This document shows, one piece after another, positions 50,543 through 58,897 of a stretch of 64,000 nucleotides of DNA (position 1 is the first letter of the stretch; every line of letters starts with the position of its first letter). The notes under the pieces were generated by a model that was not told the origin of the DNA, ran no database searches, and was given only the letters and a program-made list of their open reading frames with translations. A program made the translations under genes and the position numbers. Origin of the DNA: JAAGZL01 sp050290785 (GTDB taxonomy: Bacteria > Pseudomonadota > Gammaproteobacteria > Chromatiales > Chromatiaceae); assembly GCA_050290785.1 (NCBI GenBank), contig JBNKIR010000014.1, positions 10,077 through 74,076 on the forward strand. The letters are read 5' to 3'.

Positions 50543-50560
50543 GACGCAGGCTCCTGCGTC
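50543..50560. repeat. short perfect palindrome GACGCAGG/CCTGCGTC
   Basis: 8-bp arms separated by CT. No T-tract follows, so it is not a standard terminator. It lies in the 266-base gap between two minus-strand genes. Confidence 0.6.
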
Positions 50561-50704
50561 AACCGTGAAGTCCAGAGTACACTCCCGCATTCATTCTTAC
50601 CCCCATTCCCTGCAGGGATCAAGGGCTGGGGTCGCATTTCACGGGATTTGTCTGGCGGCATATAGATGTGTCGTCTGCGAATATGAAGACGTAATCATCC
50701 AGAC

Positions 50705-51076
50705 CTATATTAATAACAGCGCCGCGGCCACATTGCGCCCCTCTGCCACCAGTATATTGTAGGTGCGGCACGCCGCCGGGGTGGCCATGACATCCAGGCC
50801 TATTCCATGCTCGATCAAGGTTGCATATAGGGCCGGATCTGGAAATTGCTGGGTGGGACCGGTGCCAAGGATCACCAGTTGGGGCCGCAGGTCGGTCATG
50901 GCGCTGAAATGTTCCGGAGAGAGCTCTTCCATTGTCTGCGGCGGCCAATTGCCAATGATCTGTTTCGGGGTGACTATCACACTGCGGGAGTGGCGGTATT
51001 CATTGATCACCACCTCGCCGCTGTCGTAAGCGCGTATGATGTAGTGGTCGCCTTCGTTTGCCAGGGTTAATTTCAT
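50705..51076 (-). CDS. Mth938-like/DUF498 domain protein
   Basis: A 123-residue single-domain protein of the Mth938/NDUFAF3 fold (MKLTLANEGDHYIIRAYDSG, VIVTPKQIIGNWPP, PQLVILGTGPTQQFPDPALY, MATPAACRTYNILVAEGR). Bacterial members are uncharacterised; the mitochondrial relative assists complex I assembly. The frame opens at 51106, but ATG 51076 gives the family start MKLTL. It is divergent from alaC. Confidence 0.9.
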   Translation of the reverse strand: MKLTLANEGDHYIIRAYDSGEVVINEYRHSRSVIVTPKQIIGNWPPQTMEELSPEHFSAMTDLRPQLVILGTGPTQQFPDPALYATLIEHGIGLDVMATPAACRTYNILVAEGRNVAAALLLI

Positions 51077-51212
51077 GGATTCAAGATACCTAATGCCATC
51101 AAGCACAGCAAGTATGAGCCCGTTCCTACGCGCCTAATTATTTTGACTTTTTGTTGTCTGCTCAGTTACCTTATTCGTTTATTTTTTCTAGCCCAGAGCA
51201 GCAGAGGTCAAA

Positions 51213-52445
51213 GTGTCCACGCCCGAGATGGAAGAGTTCAGCCGAATCAAGCGGCTACCGCCCTATGTCTTTAATATCGTTAATGAATTAAAGGCAGAGG
51301 CGCGAGCGCGGGGTGAGGATATCATCGACTTCGGTATGGGTAATCCGGATCAGCCCACGCCGCAGCACATAGTGGACAAGATGGTGGAGGTGGCCCAGCG
51401 CAGGGACACCCACAGATATTCCATGTCCAAGGGTATTCCACGTCTGCGTCGTGCCATCACCAACTGGTACAAGAACCGTTTCGATGTGGATCTGGATCCT
51501 GAGACCCAGGCCATTGTGACCATCGGCTCCAAAGAGGGGCTGGCCCACCTGGCCATGGCCTGTGTGGGACCGGGTGATTCCGTGCTGGTACCCAACCCGT
51601 CCTATCCGATCCATCCCTACGGTTTTGTGATCGCCGGCGCCGATATCCGCCATGTGCCGCTGGTGCCTGGGGTGGACTTCTTCGCCAAGCTGGAAAAGGC
51701 CATCACCGATTCCTGGCCACGTCCCAAGATGCTGGTGATCAATTTCCCTGGGAACCCCACCACCCAGTGTGTGGATCTGGAGTTCTTCCAGAAGGTGGTG
51801 GATATCGCCCGCGAGCATGATATCTGGGTGATCCATGATCTGGCCTACGCGGATATCGTATTCGATGGCTACAAGGCGCCTTCCATACTGCAGATCCCAG
51901 GTGCTGAAGATATCGCCGTGGAGTTCTTCTCCCTGTCCAAGAGCTACAACATGCCAGGATGGCGGGTCGGCTTCATGTGCGGCAACAAGACCCTGGTGGC
52001 CGCCCTGGCGCGCATGAAATCCTATCTGGACTACGGCATGTTTACCCCGATACAGGTGGCCTCCATCGCCGCCCTGGAGGGACCGCAGGATTGCGTTAAG
52101 GAGATCTGCGCCATGTATGAGAGCCGGCGCAATGTCCTGTGCGACGGCCTTACCGCCGCTGGCTGGCCGGTGGCCAGACCCAAGGCCACCATGTTTGTGT
52201 GGGCCCCCATCCCGGAGCAGTACAAGGAGATGGGTTCTCTCGAGTTCAGTAAAAAACTGCTGATAGACGCCAAGGTCGCGGTATCGCCGGGCATAGGTTT
52301 TGGCGAATATGGAGATGACCATGTGCGCTTCGGTCTGATCGAAAACGAACACCGTACCAGACAGGCGGTGCGTGGGATCAGAGATATGATTAGACGTGAT
52401 ACAAAGGCAGGTTTCTTTGCGACCGCCAAGAGTGTAGGAGAGTAA
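51213..52445 (+). CDS. alaC: PLP-dependent aminotransferase, alanine transaminase-like
   Basis: A 410-residue class I aminotransferase closest to AlaC (YfdZ). The PLP lysine is in SLSKSYNMPGWRVGF near residue 245, with FPGNPTTQC and HDLAYADIVFDG around the cofactor and the C-terminal Arg in DDHVRFGLIENEHR. It makes alanine from pyruvate with glutamate. The next gene, hom, starts two bases after its stop, so the two are co-transcribed, an arrangement known for aspartate-family pathways. Confidence 0.92.
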   Translation: MSTPEMEEFSRIKRLPPYVFNIVNELKAEARARGEDIIDFGMGNPDQPTPQHIVDKMVEVAQRRDTHRYSMSKGIPRLRRAITNWYKNRFDVDLDPETQAIVTIGSKEGLAHLAMACVGPGDSVLVPNPSYPIHPYGFVIAGADIRHVPLVPGVDFFAKLEKAITDSWPRPKMLVINFPGNPTTQCVDLEFFQKVVDIAREHDIWVIHDLAYADIVFDGYKAPSILQIPGAEDIAVEFFSLSKSYNMPGWRVGFMCGNKTLVAALARMKSYLDYGMFTPIQVASIAALEGPQDCVKEICAMYESRRNVLCDGLTAAGWPVARPKATMFVWAPIPEQYKEMGSLEFSKKLLIDAKVAVSPGIGFGEYGDDHVRFGLIENEHRTRQAVRGIRDMIRRDTKAGFFATAKSVGE

Positions 52446-52447
52446 GA

Positions 52448-53761
52448 TTGAATCCGGTAAAAGTTGGTCTGTTGGGTCTGGGCACCGTTGGCGGCGGCAC
52501 CTTTAGAGTATTATCCAGAAATGCGGCGGAGATCGCCCGTCGTGCCGGACGCGGTATCAGCATCACCCATGCCGCGGCCAAGGGTTTGGATCCGGCTACG
52601 TTGCCCGGGGTTGAGAATATCCAACTGACAGAAGACGCCTTCGAGGTGGTGGATAACCCGGATGTGGATATCATCATCGAACTCATCGGCGGCTACTCCC
52701 CGGCCAAGGAGCTGGTGCTGAAGGCGATCGAAAACGGCAAACATGTGGTCACCGCCAACAAGGCCCTGATCGCACTGCATGGGGATGAGATATTCGCTGC
52801 GGCCCAGGAGAAGGGTGTGATCGTGGCCTTTGAGGCGGCAGTGGCCGGTGGTATCCCCATTATCAAGTCCATCCGGGAAGGCCTGGCCGCGAACCAGATC
52901 CAGTGGGCCGCAGGCATCATCAACGGCACCGGCAACTTTATCCTCACCGAGATGCGGGACAAGGGGCGTGACTTTGCCGATGTGCTGGCCGAGGCCCAGG
53001 CCCTGGGTTACGCCGAGGCCGATCCCACCTTCGATGTGGAGGGCATAGACGCGGCACACAAGCTGACCATCATCGGATCTATAGCGTTTGGTATTCCGCT
53101 GCAGTTTGATAAGACCTACACCGAGGGCATCAGCAAGATTACCGGTCTGGACGTTGCCTACGCCAACGAGCTGGGCTATCGCATCAAGCACCTGGGCATC
53201 ACCCGCAAGACCGATAAGGGGATAGAGATGCGGGTGCATCCTACCCTGATCCCGCAGAAGCGTCTGATCGCCAATGTGGATGGGGTGATGAACGCGGTCC
53301 TGGTGATGGGCGATGCGGTGGGACCGACCCTCTACTACGGTGCCGGGGCCGGCTCCGAGCCAACGGCGTCCGCCGTGGTGGCCGATGTGGTGGATGTGGT
53401 GCGCGCCATGACGGTGGATCCGGAGAACCGGGTGCCGCACCTGGCCTTCCAGCCGACCGAACTCTCGGATATGCCGGTACTTGGTATGGATGATGTAGAG
53501 ACCTCCTACTATCTGCGCATGCAGGCGGAGGATAAGCCCGGGGTATTGGCCGAGATCTCCGGTATCCTGGGGGAATCCGGTATAAGTATCGAGGCCCTGC
53601 AACAGAAACAGCCGACGGAGGGCGAGACCCATGTGCCCCTGGTGATGCTGACACAGAAGGTGCTGGAGCGTCAGATGAACCAGGCGATCAGCAGGATCGA
53701 GTCCATGGACAGCATCAACGGCGAGGTCACCCGCATTCGCATGGAGCAGTTGGAGGGGTAG
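52448..53761 (+). CDS. hom: homoserine dehydrogenase
   Basis: A 437-residue monofunctional enzyme that reduces aspartate semialdehyde to homoserine for threonine and methionine synthesis. NAD(P)-binding GLLGLGTVGGGT at the start, the catalytic region (AAVAGGIPIIKSIREGL, NGTGNFILTEM, AEADPTFDVEGIDAAHKL) and a C-terminal ACT domain (~350-430: EDKPGVLAEISGILGESGIS), likely for threonine feedback control, are all visible. Confidence 0.96.
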   Translation: MNPVKVGLLGLGTVGGGTFRVLSRNAAEIARRAGRGISITHAAAKGLDPATLPGVENIQLTEDAFEVVDNPDVDIIIELIGGYSPAKELVLKAIENGKHVVTANKALIALHGDEIFAAAQEKGVIVAFEAAVAGGIPIIKSIREGLAANQIQWAAGIINGTGNFILTEMRDKGRDFADVLAEAQALGYAEADPTFDVEGIDAAHKLTIIGSIAFGIPLQFDKTYTEGISKITGLDVAYANELGYRIKHLGITRKTDKGIEMRVHPTLIPQKRLIANVDGVMNAVLVMGDAVGPTLYYGAGAGSEPTASAVVADVVDVVRAMTVDPENRVPHLAFQPTELSDMPVLGMDDVETSYYLRMQAEDKPGVLAEISGILGESGISIEALQQKQPTEGETHVPLVMLTQKVLERQMNQAISRIESMDSINGEVTRIRMEQLEG

Positions 53762-53774
53762 AGGCTCTCCCCTG

Positions 53775-54803
53775 GTGTCTAATCGTACTGGTATAGACCT
53801 TCTGGTCCCAGGTCTGCTGGGGCCTATGTCGGCGTTGCAAGATCTGGATCTCTCTCCCCAGGTCCAGACCCTGGAGGCATCCCTCTCGCGGGCGGATGTC
53901 GCACCGATTGATGCAGATGATTATGCTGCAACCCTCTTCCACCTGTTAGGTGTCACTACAAACGACTCAGGCGATCTACCCACGGCGCCTTACTGTCGTC
54001 TTGCCGATGGTGGGGAAAAAGACGGTGGATTCTGGTTGCAGGTATCACCGGTGCACCTGCGTCCGGATGGGAAAGGTCTGTTGCTGTTCGATGCCGGGGT
54101 GCTGGAGATAACCCTGGATGAGTCCAGGCAACTTGTTGATCTGATACGGGAACACTTCCGTGACCATCCCTGGAAGCTGGATGTATATGCCCCAGGGCGC
54201 TGGTATCTGGGGTTAACAGAGACTCCTGATATGCAGACCGCTCCACTCTCTGATGTGATAGGCAGAAATATCGACCGCTTCCTGCCCAGAGGCGGGGACG
54301 CCATGGATTGGCACTCCATAATGAATGAGATACAGATGCTACTGCACACCTCTAAGGTGAACATGTTACGCGAGGGCAGGGGGCAACTTCCCATCAACGG
54401 TGTCTGGTTGCATGGAGGTGGTGTCTATCAACCGATAGAGGGATCTATATATAGATCGGTGATAGGCGATGATCCCTTGCTGCGCGGTCTTGCATTGGCC
54501 GCCGGGATTGAACCTTGCCCCTTACCCCAGGATGGGGACGAAGCGGAGCTGGATACAGGGAGCGTCCTGACAGTGTACGACCGGCTGCAGCGCTCCGTGC
54601 TGAACGCCGACCCCTACGGCTGGGTCGATTCTGTTGAGTGCTTCAACGCATGGCTGCAGCCGCTGCTGGGGAAGATACGATCCAAACAGATAGGTTATAT
54701 CGATATCCACCCGTGCAACGGCCATATCTATCGGATCAGCGCCAGATCTCTACGCCGGTTTTGGCGCAGTGGCAAGGCGCTGACTCATCTTGTGTCCGGC
54801 TAG
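53775..54803 (+). CDS. conserved protein, phosphoglycerate-mutase regulatory RPFE type
   Basis: A 342-residue cytoplasmic protein of the group annotated as RPFE-type regulatory protein of the independent phosphoglycerate mutase (DLLVPGLLGPM at the start, PVHLRPDGKGLLLFDAG, WYLGLTETPDMQT, EIQMLLHTSKVNMLREGRG, PINGVWLHGGGV). No experiment that I know of supports the name. It follows hom by 13 bases with a GTG start, so it is part of the alaC-hom unit, and its last four bases overlap the convergent membrane gene. Confidence 0.8.
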   Translation: MSNRTGIDLLVPGLLGPMSALQDLDLSPQVQTLEASLSRADVAPIDADDYAATLFHLLGVTTNDSGDLPTAPYCRLADGGEKDGGFWLQVSPVHLRPDGKGLLLFDAGVLEITLDESRQLVDLIREHFRDHPWKLDVYAPGRWYLGLTETPDMQTAPLSDVIGRNIDRFLPRGGDAMDWHSIMNEIQMLLHTSKVNMLREGRGQLPINGVWLHGGGVYQPIEGSIYRSVIGDDPLLRGLALAAGIEPCPLPQDGDEAELDTGSVLTVYDRLQRSVLNADPYGWVDSVECFNAWLQPLLGKIRSKQIGYIDIHPCNGHIYRISARSLRRFWRSGKALTHLVSG

Positions 54804-55051
54804 AGCTTCTTTATCACCCCCACCAGATAGAGCAGGATGATCGCGCCGACCACGGCGGTTATGACGGAACCGATCAGACCACCGGCGCTGATGCCCAGCA
54901 GGCCGAACACAAAACCACCGATAAGTGCTCCGATGATTCCGACTATGATGTTCCCCGCAAGGCCGAAACCACGGCCCTTCATTATGTTCCCGGCCAGCCA
55001 GCCGGATATGGCGCCTATTATCAGGAATATAAGCAGTTGCATGATGCTCAT
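54800..55051 (-). CDS. GlsB/YeaQ/YmgE-family stress membrane protein
   Basis: An 83-residue protein with three glycine-rich hydrophobic segments (LLIFLIIGAISGWLAGNIM, NIIVGIIGALIGGFVFGLLG, GSVITAVVGAIILLYLVGV). This is the transglycosylase-associated/YeaQ-YmgE layout, often general-stress induced. A GGAGATAG ribosome site precedes the ATG. It follows the 133-residue gene by 13 bases. Confidence 0.93.
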   Translation of the reverse strand: MSIMQLLIFLIIGAISGWLAGNIMKGRGFGLAGNIIVGIIGALIGGFVFGLLGISAGGLIGSVITAVVGAIILLYLVGVIKKL

Positions 55052-55064
55052 GGGCTATCTCCTC

Positions 55065-55466
55065 TCATTGTTTTATCTGATTCAATATCTGCCGTGCCAG
55101 TTGCTCCATGCGTTCCAGGCTTAGATCTGCCTTGGTGATAAACCCTTTATCATAATGTTCAGGGTCGGCCCACAACCTGCCTTTGATCTGACACCTCTTG
55201 GCCAGTTTGTTGATGCCCAGGTCTTCCAGGGCAAATCCCAGGTCGGTCCATAATACCGCAAGATGGGCCTCGGTTTGATGATTGGTTTGGCCCGACTCTT
55301 TGATGTGACGCAGATAGACCGCCGTCTCCCTGGCTGCGCTAATGACACCGTGCAGGGCCGCGATAGACTGTTGCTTTCGGGATGCGCTGGCCCGATTGAG
55401 GTTGCTCAGCCAGGATCTGACATGTTTGAATATTTCCCAAAGCAGGGTTGCGGTCAATCCATCCAT
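55065..55466 (-). CDS. hypothetical protein
   Basis: A 133-residue soluble helical protein that I do not recognise. Features are SWLSNLNRASASRKQQSIAA, an Ala-Arg-rich helix (LHGVISAARETAVYLRHIKE) and WTDLGFALEDLGINKLAKRC. It has no signal peptide. It lies 13 bases upstream of the YeaQ-like gene and may be co-expressed with it. Between it and the SulP gene there are only 28 bases on the same strand, so read-through from SulP is possible. Confidence 0.7.
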   Translation of the reverse strand: MDGLTATLLWEIFKHVRSWLSNLNRASASRKQQSIAALHGVISAARETAVYLRHIKESGQTNHQTEAHLAVLWTDLGFALEDLGINKLAKRCQIKGRLWADPEHYDKGFITKADLSLERMEQLARQILNQIKQ

Positions 55467-55494
55467 GCAGAGACTATATCCCTAACCGATGCAT

Positions 55495-57213
55495 TCAATC
55501 CAGTGTCGTAGGATGACGCCACTGCACGAATTGCAGCCCGTCTCTCAGTGCGTCGATGCGTCTCTCTTTGAGTTGATGCGGCTGGAACTTATCTATGAGC
55601 CCGTGTTTGCGCAGCACCTTACACACCGCTGGTCTGCAGTTCACGATATAGGTCTCACGGTGCATGGACCAGGCCCGGTACAGGATGTCTTCCAGGGCCT
55701 TGGCCGAGGTAAAGTCCACCTGTGGCACATCGGACAGGTCCAGGATCAGCACATCGTAGGTCTGAAAATTGGCCATTATTCGCACCATATCCTTGGCCGC
55801 GCCGAAGCTCATGGGCCCGGATATGTGATAGAGCAGGATGTGCCCCTGGGCCGCCGCCAGGAGTTCCGACTCTTCCGGGGAGAGCGGTGATTCGTCGTGG
55901 GGGTCGGTGATGGCGGTTACCGATTCGACCTGTAGATCGGCCATGCGCTGCATGAAGATGAAGGACGCCATGATCATACCGATGGCCACGGCCGTGATCA
56001 GGTCGACGAAGACGGTGATCAGAAATACCGTCACCATCACAACGATGCCGGTTATGGGCATATGTCTGAGACGCTTCAGATAGTCCCAGTCGATGATGTC
56101 GGTACCAACTTTGATCAGGATGCCGGCCAGTAGTGCATGGGGGATATAGCGCGCTATGGTACCTGCGCCCAGCACCATGGCCAGGAGCACCATTGCGTGC
56201 AGTATACCGGATATGGGGGTGAGGCCGCCGGCGCGCACGTTGACTACCGTACGCATGGTGGCACCGGCGCCGGGAAGTCCTCCGAACACGCCAGCTATGG
56301 CATTTCCTATGCCCTGACCGATGAGTTCACGATCAGAGTCGTGATAGGTGCGGGTGACGCTATCCGCCACCAGGGATGTGAGCAGAGAGTCTATGCTGCC
56401 CAGTGCGGCCAGCATCAGGGCGGACTTTACCATCTTGATCAACAGTTCCGGCTCTATCACCGGCAGTATCGGCATCGGGATGCCGGTAGGGATGTTGCCA
56501 AGTACGGAGACCTCACCGATTTTGTATACGGTATTTCCGCCCTCTACCAGGGTGGTGATATCTCCACCCTGCCACAGATAGAGCACCAGCGTACCCAGGA
56601 TCAGCGCAAACAACGGTGACGGCAGGATCTGGTTTACCCGTTTGGGCAGGAAATAGACCACCATAAGCGCCAGCCAGCCTATCATCAGGGTGGCCGCCAC
56701 CGGTTCAGTGATGATCTGCGGCAGTATCTCAAGTGCAGCCATGGGCCCGGCAACAGGGGGGTAACCGAGCAGGGGAGGAAGCTGGAGCAGGATGATGATC
56801 ACACCGATGCCGCTCATAAAACCGGATACCACGGGATGGGGAATCAGGTTGATGTATCGACCCAGCTTCAGCATACCGAACAGGATCTGCAACACGCCGC
56901 CCATGATGACCACGGTGAATGCCAGGGCAGCGCCGTGCTCCGGGTTGCCGGGGAACATGGCGGTGTAGTTGGTAAATACGGCCGCCATCACCACGGTCAT
57001 GGGTCCGGTGGGTCCGGAGACCTGGGCCGGGGTGCCGCCGAACAGGGAGGCGAACAGACCCACAAAGATGGCGCCGTAGATACCGGCGATAGGACCGGCA
57101 CCGGAGGCCACCCCCATGGCCAGGGCCAGTGGCAGCGCCACCACGGCTGCGGTGAGACCTCCGTAGATGTCTCCACGGATGTTCTTAAAGTGTAGGCCGT
57201 TTACTATCTTCAT
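55495..57213 (-). CDS. SulP-family anion permease with STAS domain
   Basis: A 572-residue transporter. The membrane domain (~1-425) has the SulP start (GLHFKNIRGDIYGGLTAAVV, ALPLALAMGVASGAGP) and SGPTGPMTVVMAA. The C-terminal STAS domain (~450-560) includes ILDLSDVPQVDFTSAKALED. SulP proteins move sulfate, bicarbonate or other anions. In this neighbourhood sulfate export or bicarbonate uptake would both make sense. ATG 57213 is chosen because the product then starts MKIVNGLHF. The upstream codon at 57252 adds a cysteine-rich tail untypical of the family. Confidence 0.92.
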   Translation of the reverse strand: MKIVNGLHFKNIRGDIYGGLTAAVVALPLALAMGVASGAGPIAGIYGAIFVGLFASLFGGTPAQVSGPTGPMTVVMAAVFTNYTAMFPGNPEHGAALAFTVVIMGGVLQILFGMLKLGRYINLIPHPVVSGFMSGIGVIIILLQLPPLLGYPPVAGPMAALEILPQIITEPVAATLMIGWLALMVVYFLPKRVNQILPSPLFALILGTLVLYLWQGGDITTLVEGGNTVYKIGEVSVLGNIPTGIPMPILPVIEPELLIKMVKSALMLAALGSIDSLLTSLVADSVTRTYHDSDRELIGQGIGNAIAGVFGGLPGAGATMRTVVNVRAGGLTPISGILHAMVLLAMVLGAGTIARYIPHALLAGILIKVGTDIIDWDYLKRLRHMPITGIVVMVTVFLITVFVDLITAVAIGMIMASFIFMQRMADLQVESVTAITDPHDESPLSPEESELLAAAQGHILLYHISGPMSFGAAKDMVRIMANFQTYDVLILDLSDVPQVDFTSAKALEDILYRAWSMHRETYIVNCRPAVCKVLRKHGLIDKFQPHQLKERRIDALRDGLQFVQWRHPTTLD

Positions 57214-57253
57214 CTCTATTACCCAGCAAATATTGTTACAGCCACAACCCAAA

Positions 57254-57294
57254 CGCCCTTAGGACCATGCCGATAACAGCTAGTCCTAAGGGCG
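57254..57294 (-). terminator. 12-bp hairpin between the SQR-like and SulP genes
   Basis: Perfect arms CGCCCTTAGGAC (57254-57265) and GTCCTAAGGGCG (57283-57294) around a 17-base loop. On the minus strand TTTGGGTT follows, so termination is weak; it could be an attenuator. Confidence 0.55.
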
Positions 57295-57323
57295 AATGAT
57301 TGTACGGACTGCGTCGGGTGTGG

Positions 57324-58607
57324 CTATTTGCCCGGCTTCAGTCTATCTATGCCCATGAGACGCAGGGCGTACTTCTGGTATAGCGGTTCCGTAGTGCCTT
57401 TCTTCATGTTACGGATGAAGTATTTCTCGAACAGGACCTTGGCCCAGTGTACCCAGCGACCGCGCCGAGCCCAGGTTACGTTACGCGGTGGGATCTGCGG
57501 CAGGGCGATGAAGGCTGCTCCCACATCTCCCATATCGGCCAGACAGAAGGCGTTCCAGGTCGCTACCGACTCAGGCGCTCCGCCATTGATGTCATGCCAG
57601 ATGTTGTTCACCGTGGCGGTAACCATGGATTCGATCATATAGCCGGTCTTGGGGGTGCCGGTGGGGATAGGTGTGCTCTCCACCGGTGGGATGGCGATAC
57701 ATACGCCGACACTATAGATGTTTGGCCATTTCTGATTGCGCTGGAATTCGTCCACCTTTACGAAACCACGTGGATTGACCAGGTCTTCGCCCACGGCGTT
57801 GACCGCATCCACGCCCTTGAAGGCGGGAAGTATCATGGAGAAATCGAAATCCAGCTCATGGTGTTCGGTCTCTTCACCCTTGCGGTTGTGCTCTACAACG
57901 TACATCTTGCCTGCCTCGGCCTTGGTGATCTTGGCGTTGGTGATAAAGGAGATGTGGCGCTGGCGCAGTTCAGATTCCAGAAGACCCTTTGAATCACCTA
58001 CGCCTCCCAGGCCCAGGTGCCCGATGTATGGCTCAGATGTTACGAAGGTCATGGGTACCTGATCCCTGATGCGTGCGCGGCGCAGGGCGGTATCCATGAT
58101 CATGGCGAATTCGTAGGCCGGACCGAAACAGGAAGCGCCCTGAGCGGCACCCACCACGATCGGGCCAGGAGATCTGACAAAGTCCTGCCATTTCTCATAG
58201 GCCTCTTCGGCATGTCCCAGGGTACATACAGATTGGGTAAACCCGTCGTCTGGGCCCAGTCCCTCCACCTCATCGAAGGCGAGTTTTGGTCCGGTGGCGA
58301 TGATCAGATAGTCGTAATCGACCGATTCGCCGTTGTTCAGTATTAGGCTGTTGTCGTCCGGCTTGATCTCGGTCACCGTGGCGGCAATAAAGTTGATGCC
58401 CTTTCTCTTGAGATATGGTTCGATCTCGAACGTTACCTGATCTCTGGTACGCCATCCCACTGCCACCCAAGGGTTGGAAGGGACGAAGCTGTAGATAGGT
58501 GAAACATTGATGACTGTTACATCGTGCTTGGAACCAAGTTTTTCTTTTACGTCGTAGGCTGCCGGCAGCCCCCCGGTGCTAGCACCAATAATTACCACAT
58601 GAGCCAT
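57324..58607 (-). CDS. FAD-dependent oxidoreductase, sulfide:quinone oxidoreductase-like
   Basis: A 427-residue flavoprotein of the SQR/FCSD group. The FAD-binding start is VVIIGASTGGLPAAYDV, with VDYDYLIIATGPKLAFD and a C-terminal FAD contact in PKTGYMIESMVTATVNNI. Possible redox cysteines are in GAAQGASCFGPAYEF (~160) and YSVGVCIAIPP (~303), the spacing of the SQR Cys pair. The C-terminal ~45 residues are basic and amphipathic (RRGRWVHWAKVLFEKYFIRN), as in membrane-bound SQR. Sulfide oxidation to polysulfide fits the pathway set of the genome, but the SQR subtype cannot be fixed by eye. Confidence 0.88.
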   Translation of the reverse strand: MAHVVIIGASTGGLPAAYDVKEKLGSKHDVTVINVSPIYSFVPSNPWVAVGWRTRDQVTFEIEPYLKRKGINFIAATVTEIKPDDNSLILNNGESVDYDYLIIATGPKLAFDEVEGLGPDDGFTQSVCTLGHAEEAYEKWQDFVRSPGPIVVGAAQGASCFGPAYEFAMIMDTALRRARIRDQVPMTFVTSEPYIGHLGLGGVGDSKGLLESELRQRHISFITNAKITKAEAGKMYVVEHNRKGEETEHHELDFDFSMILPAFKGVDAVNAVGEDLVNPRGFVKVDEFQRNQKWPNIYSVGVCIAIPPVESTPIPTGTPKTGYMIESMVTATVNNIWHDINGGAPESVATWNAFCLADMGDVGAAFIALPQIPPRNVTWARRGRWVHWAKVLFEKYFIRNMKKGTTEPLYQKYALRLMGIDRLKPGK

Positions 58608-58897
58608 GCGATTCTCCTCTTCGGAAAGTTGTTATACCCGCTGCTATCAATTCCCTGCATATATTATAGTAATTTTAAAACCAAGCATTTATATAAGAAA
58701 ATTATGATCTTGTAAAATTAAAATGATTTGGGGGTTAATAATCCAAATCGCCGTAAATGCATCTTTTAAGGTTCTGGAACCATTATCCCGATTCCTGCTC
58801 AAACTGTGCATTCGTCCGCATGGCTCACCGGAGGCGATGGGTGTAAGATCTCATGTTTGAGTGAAATTTCAATATAGGAACGGGGCAGTATCAATAA

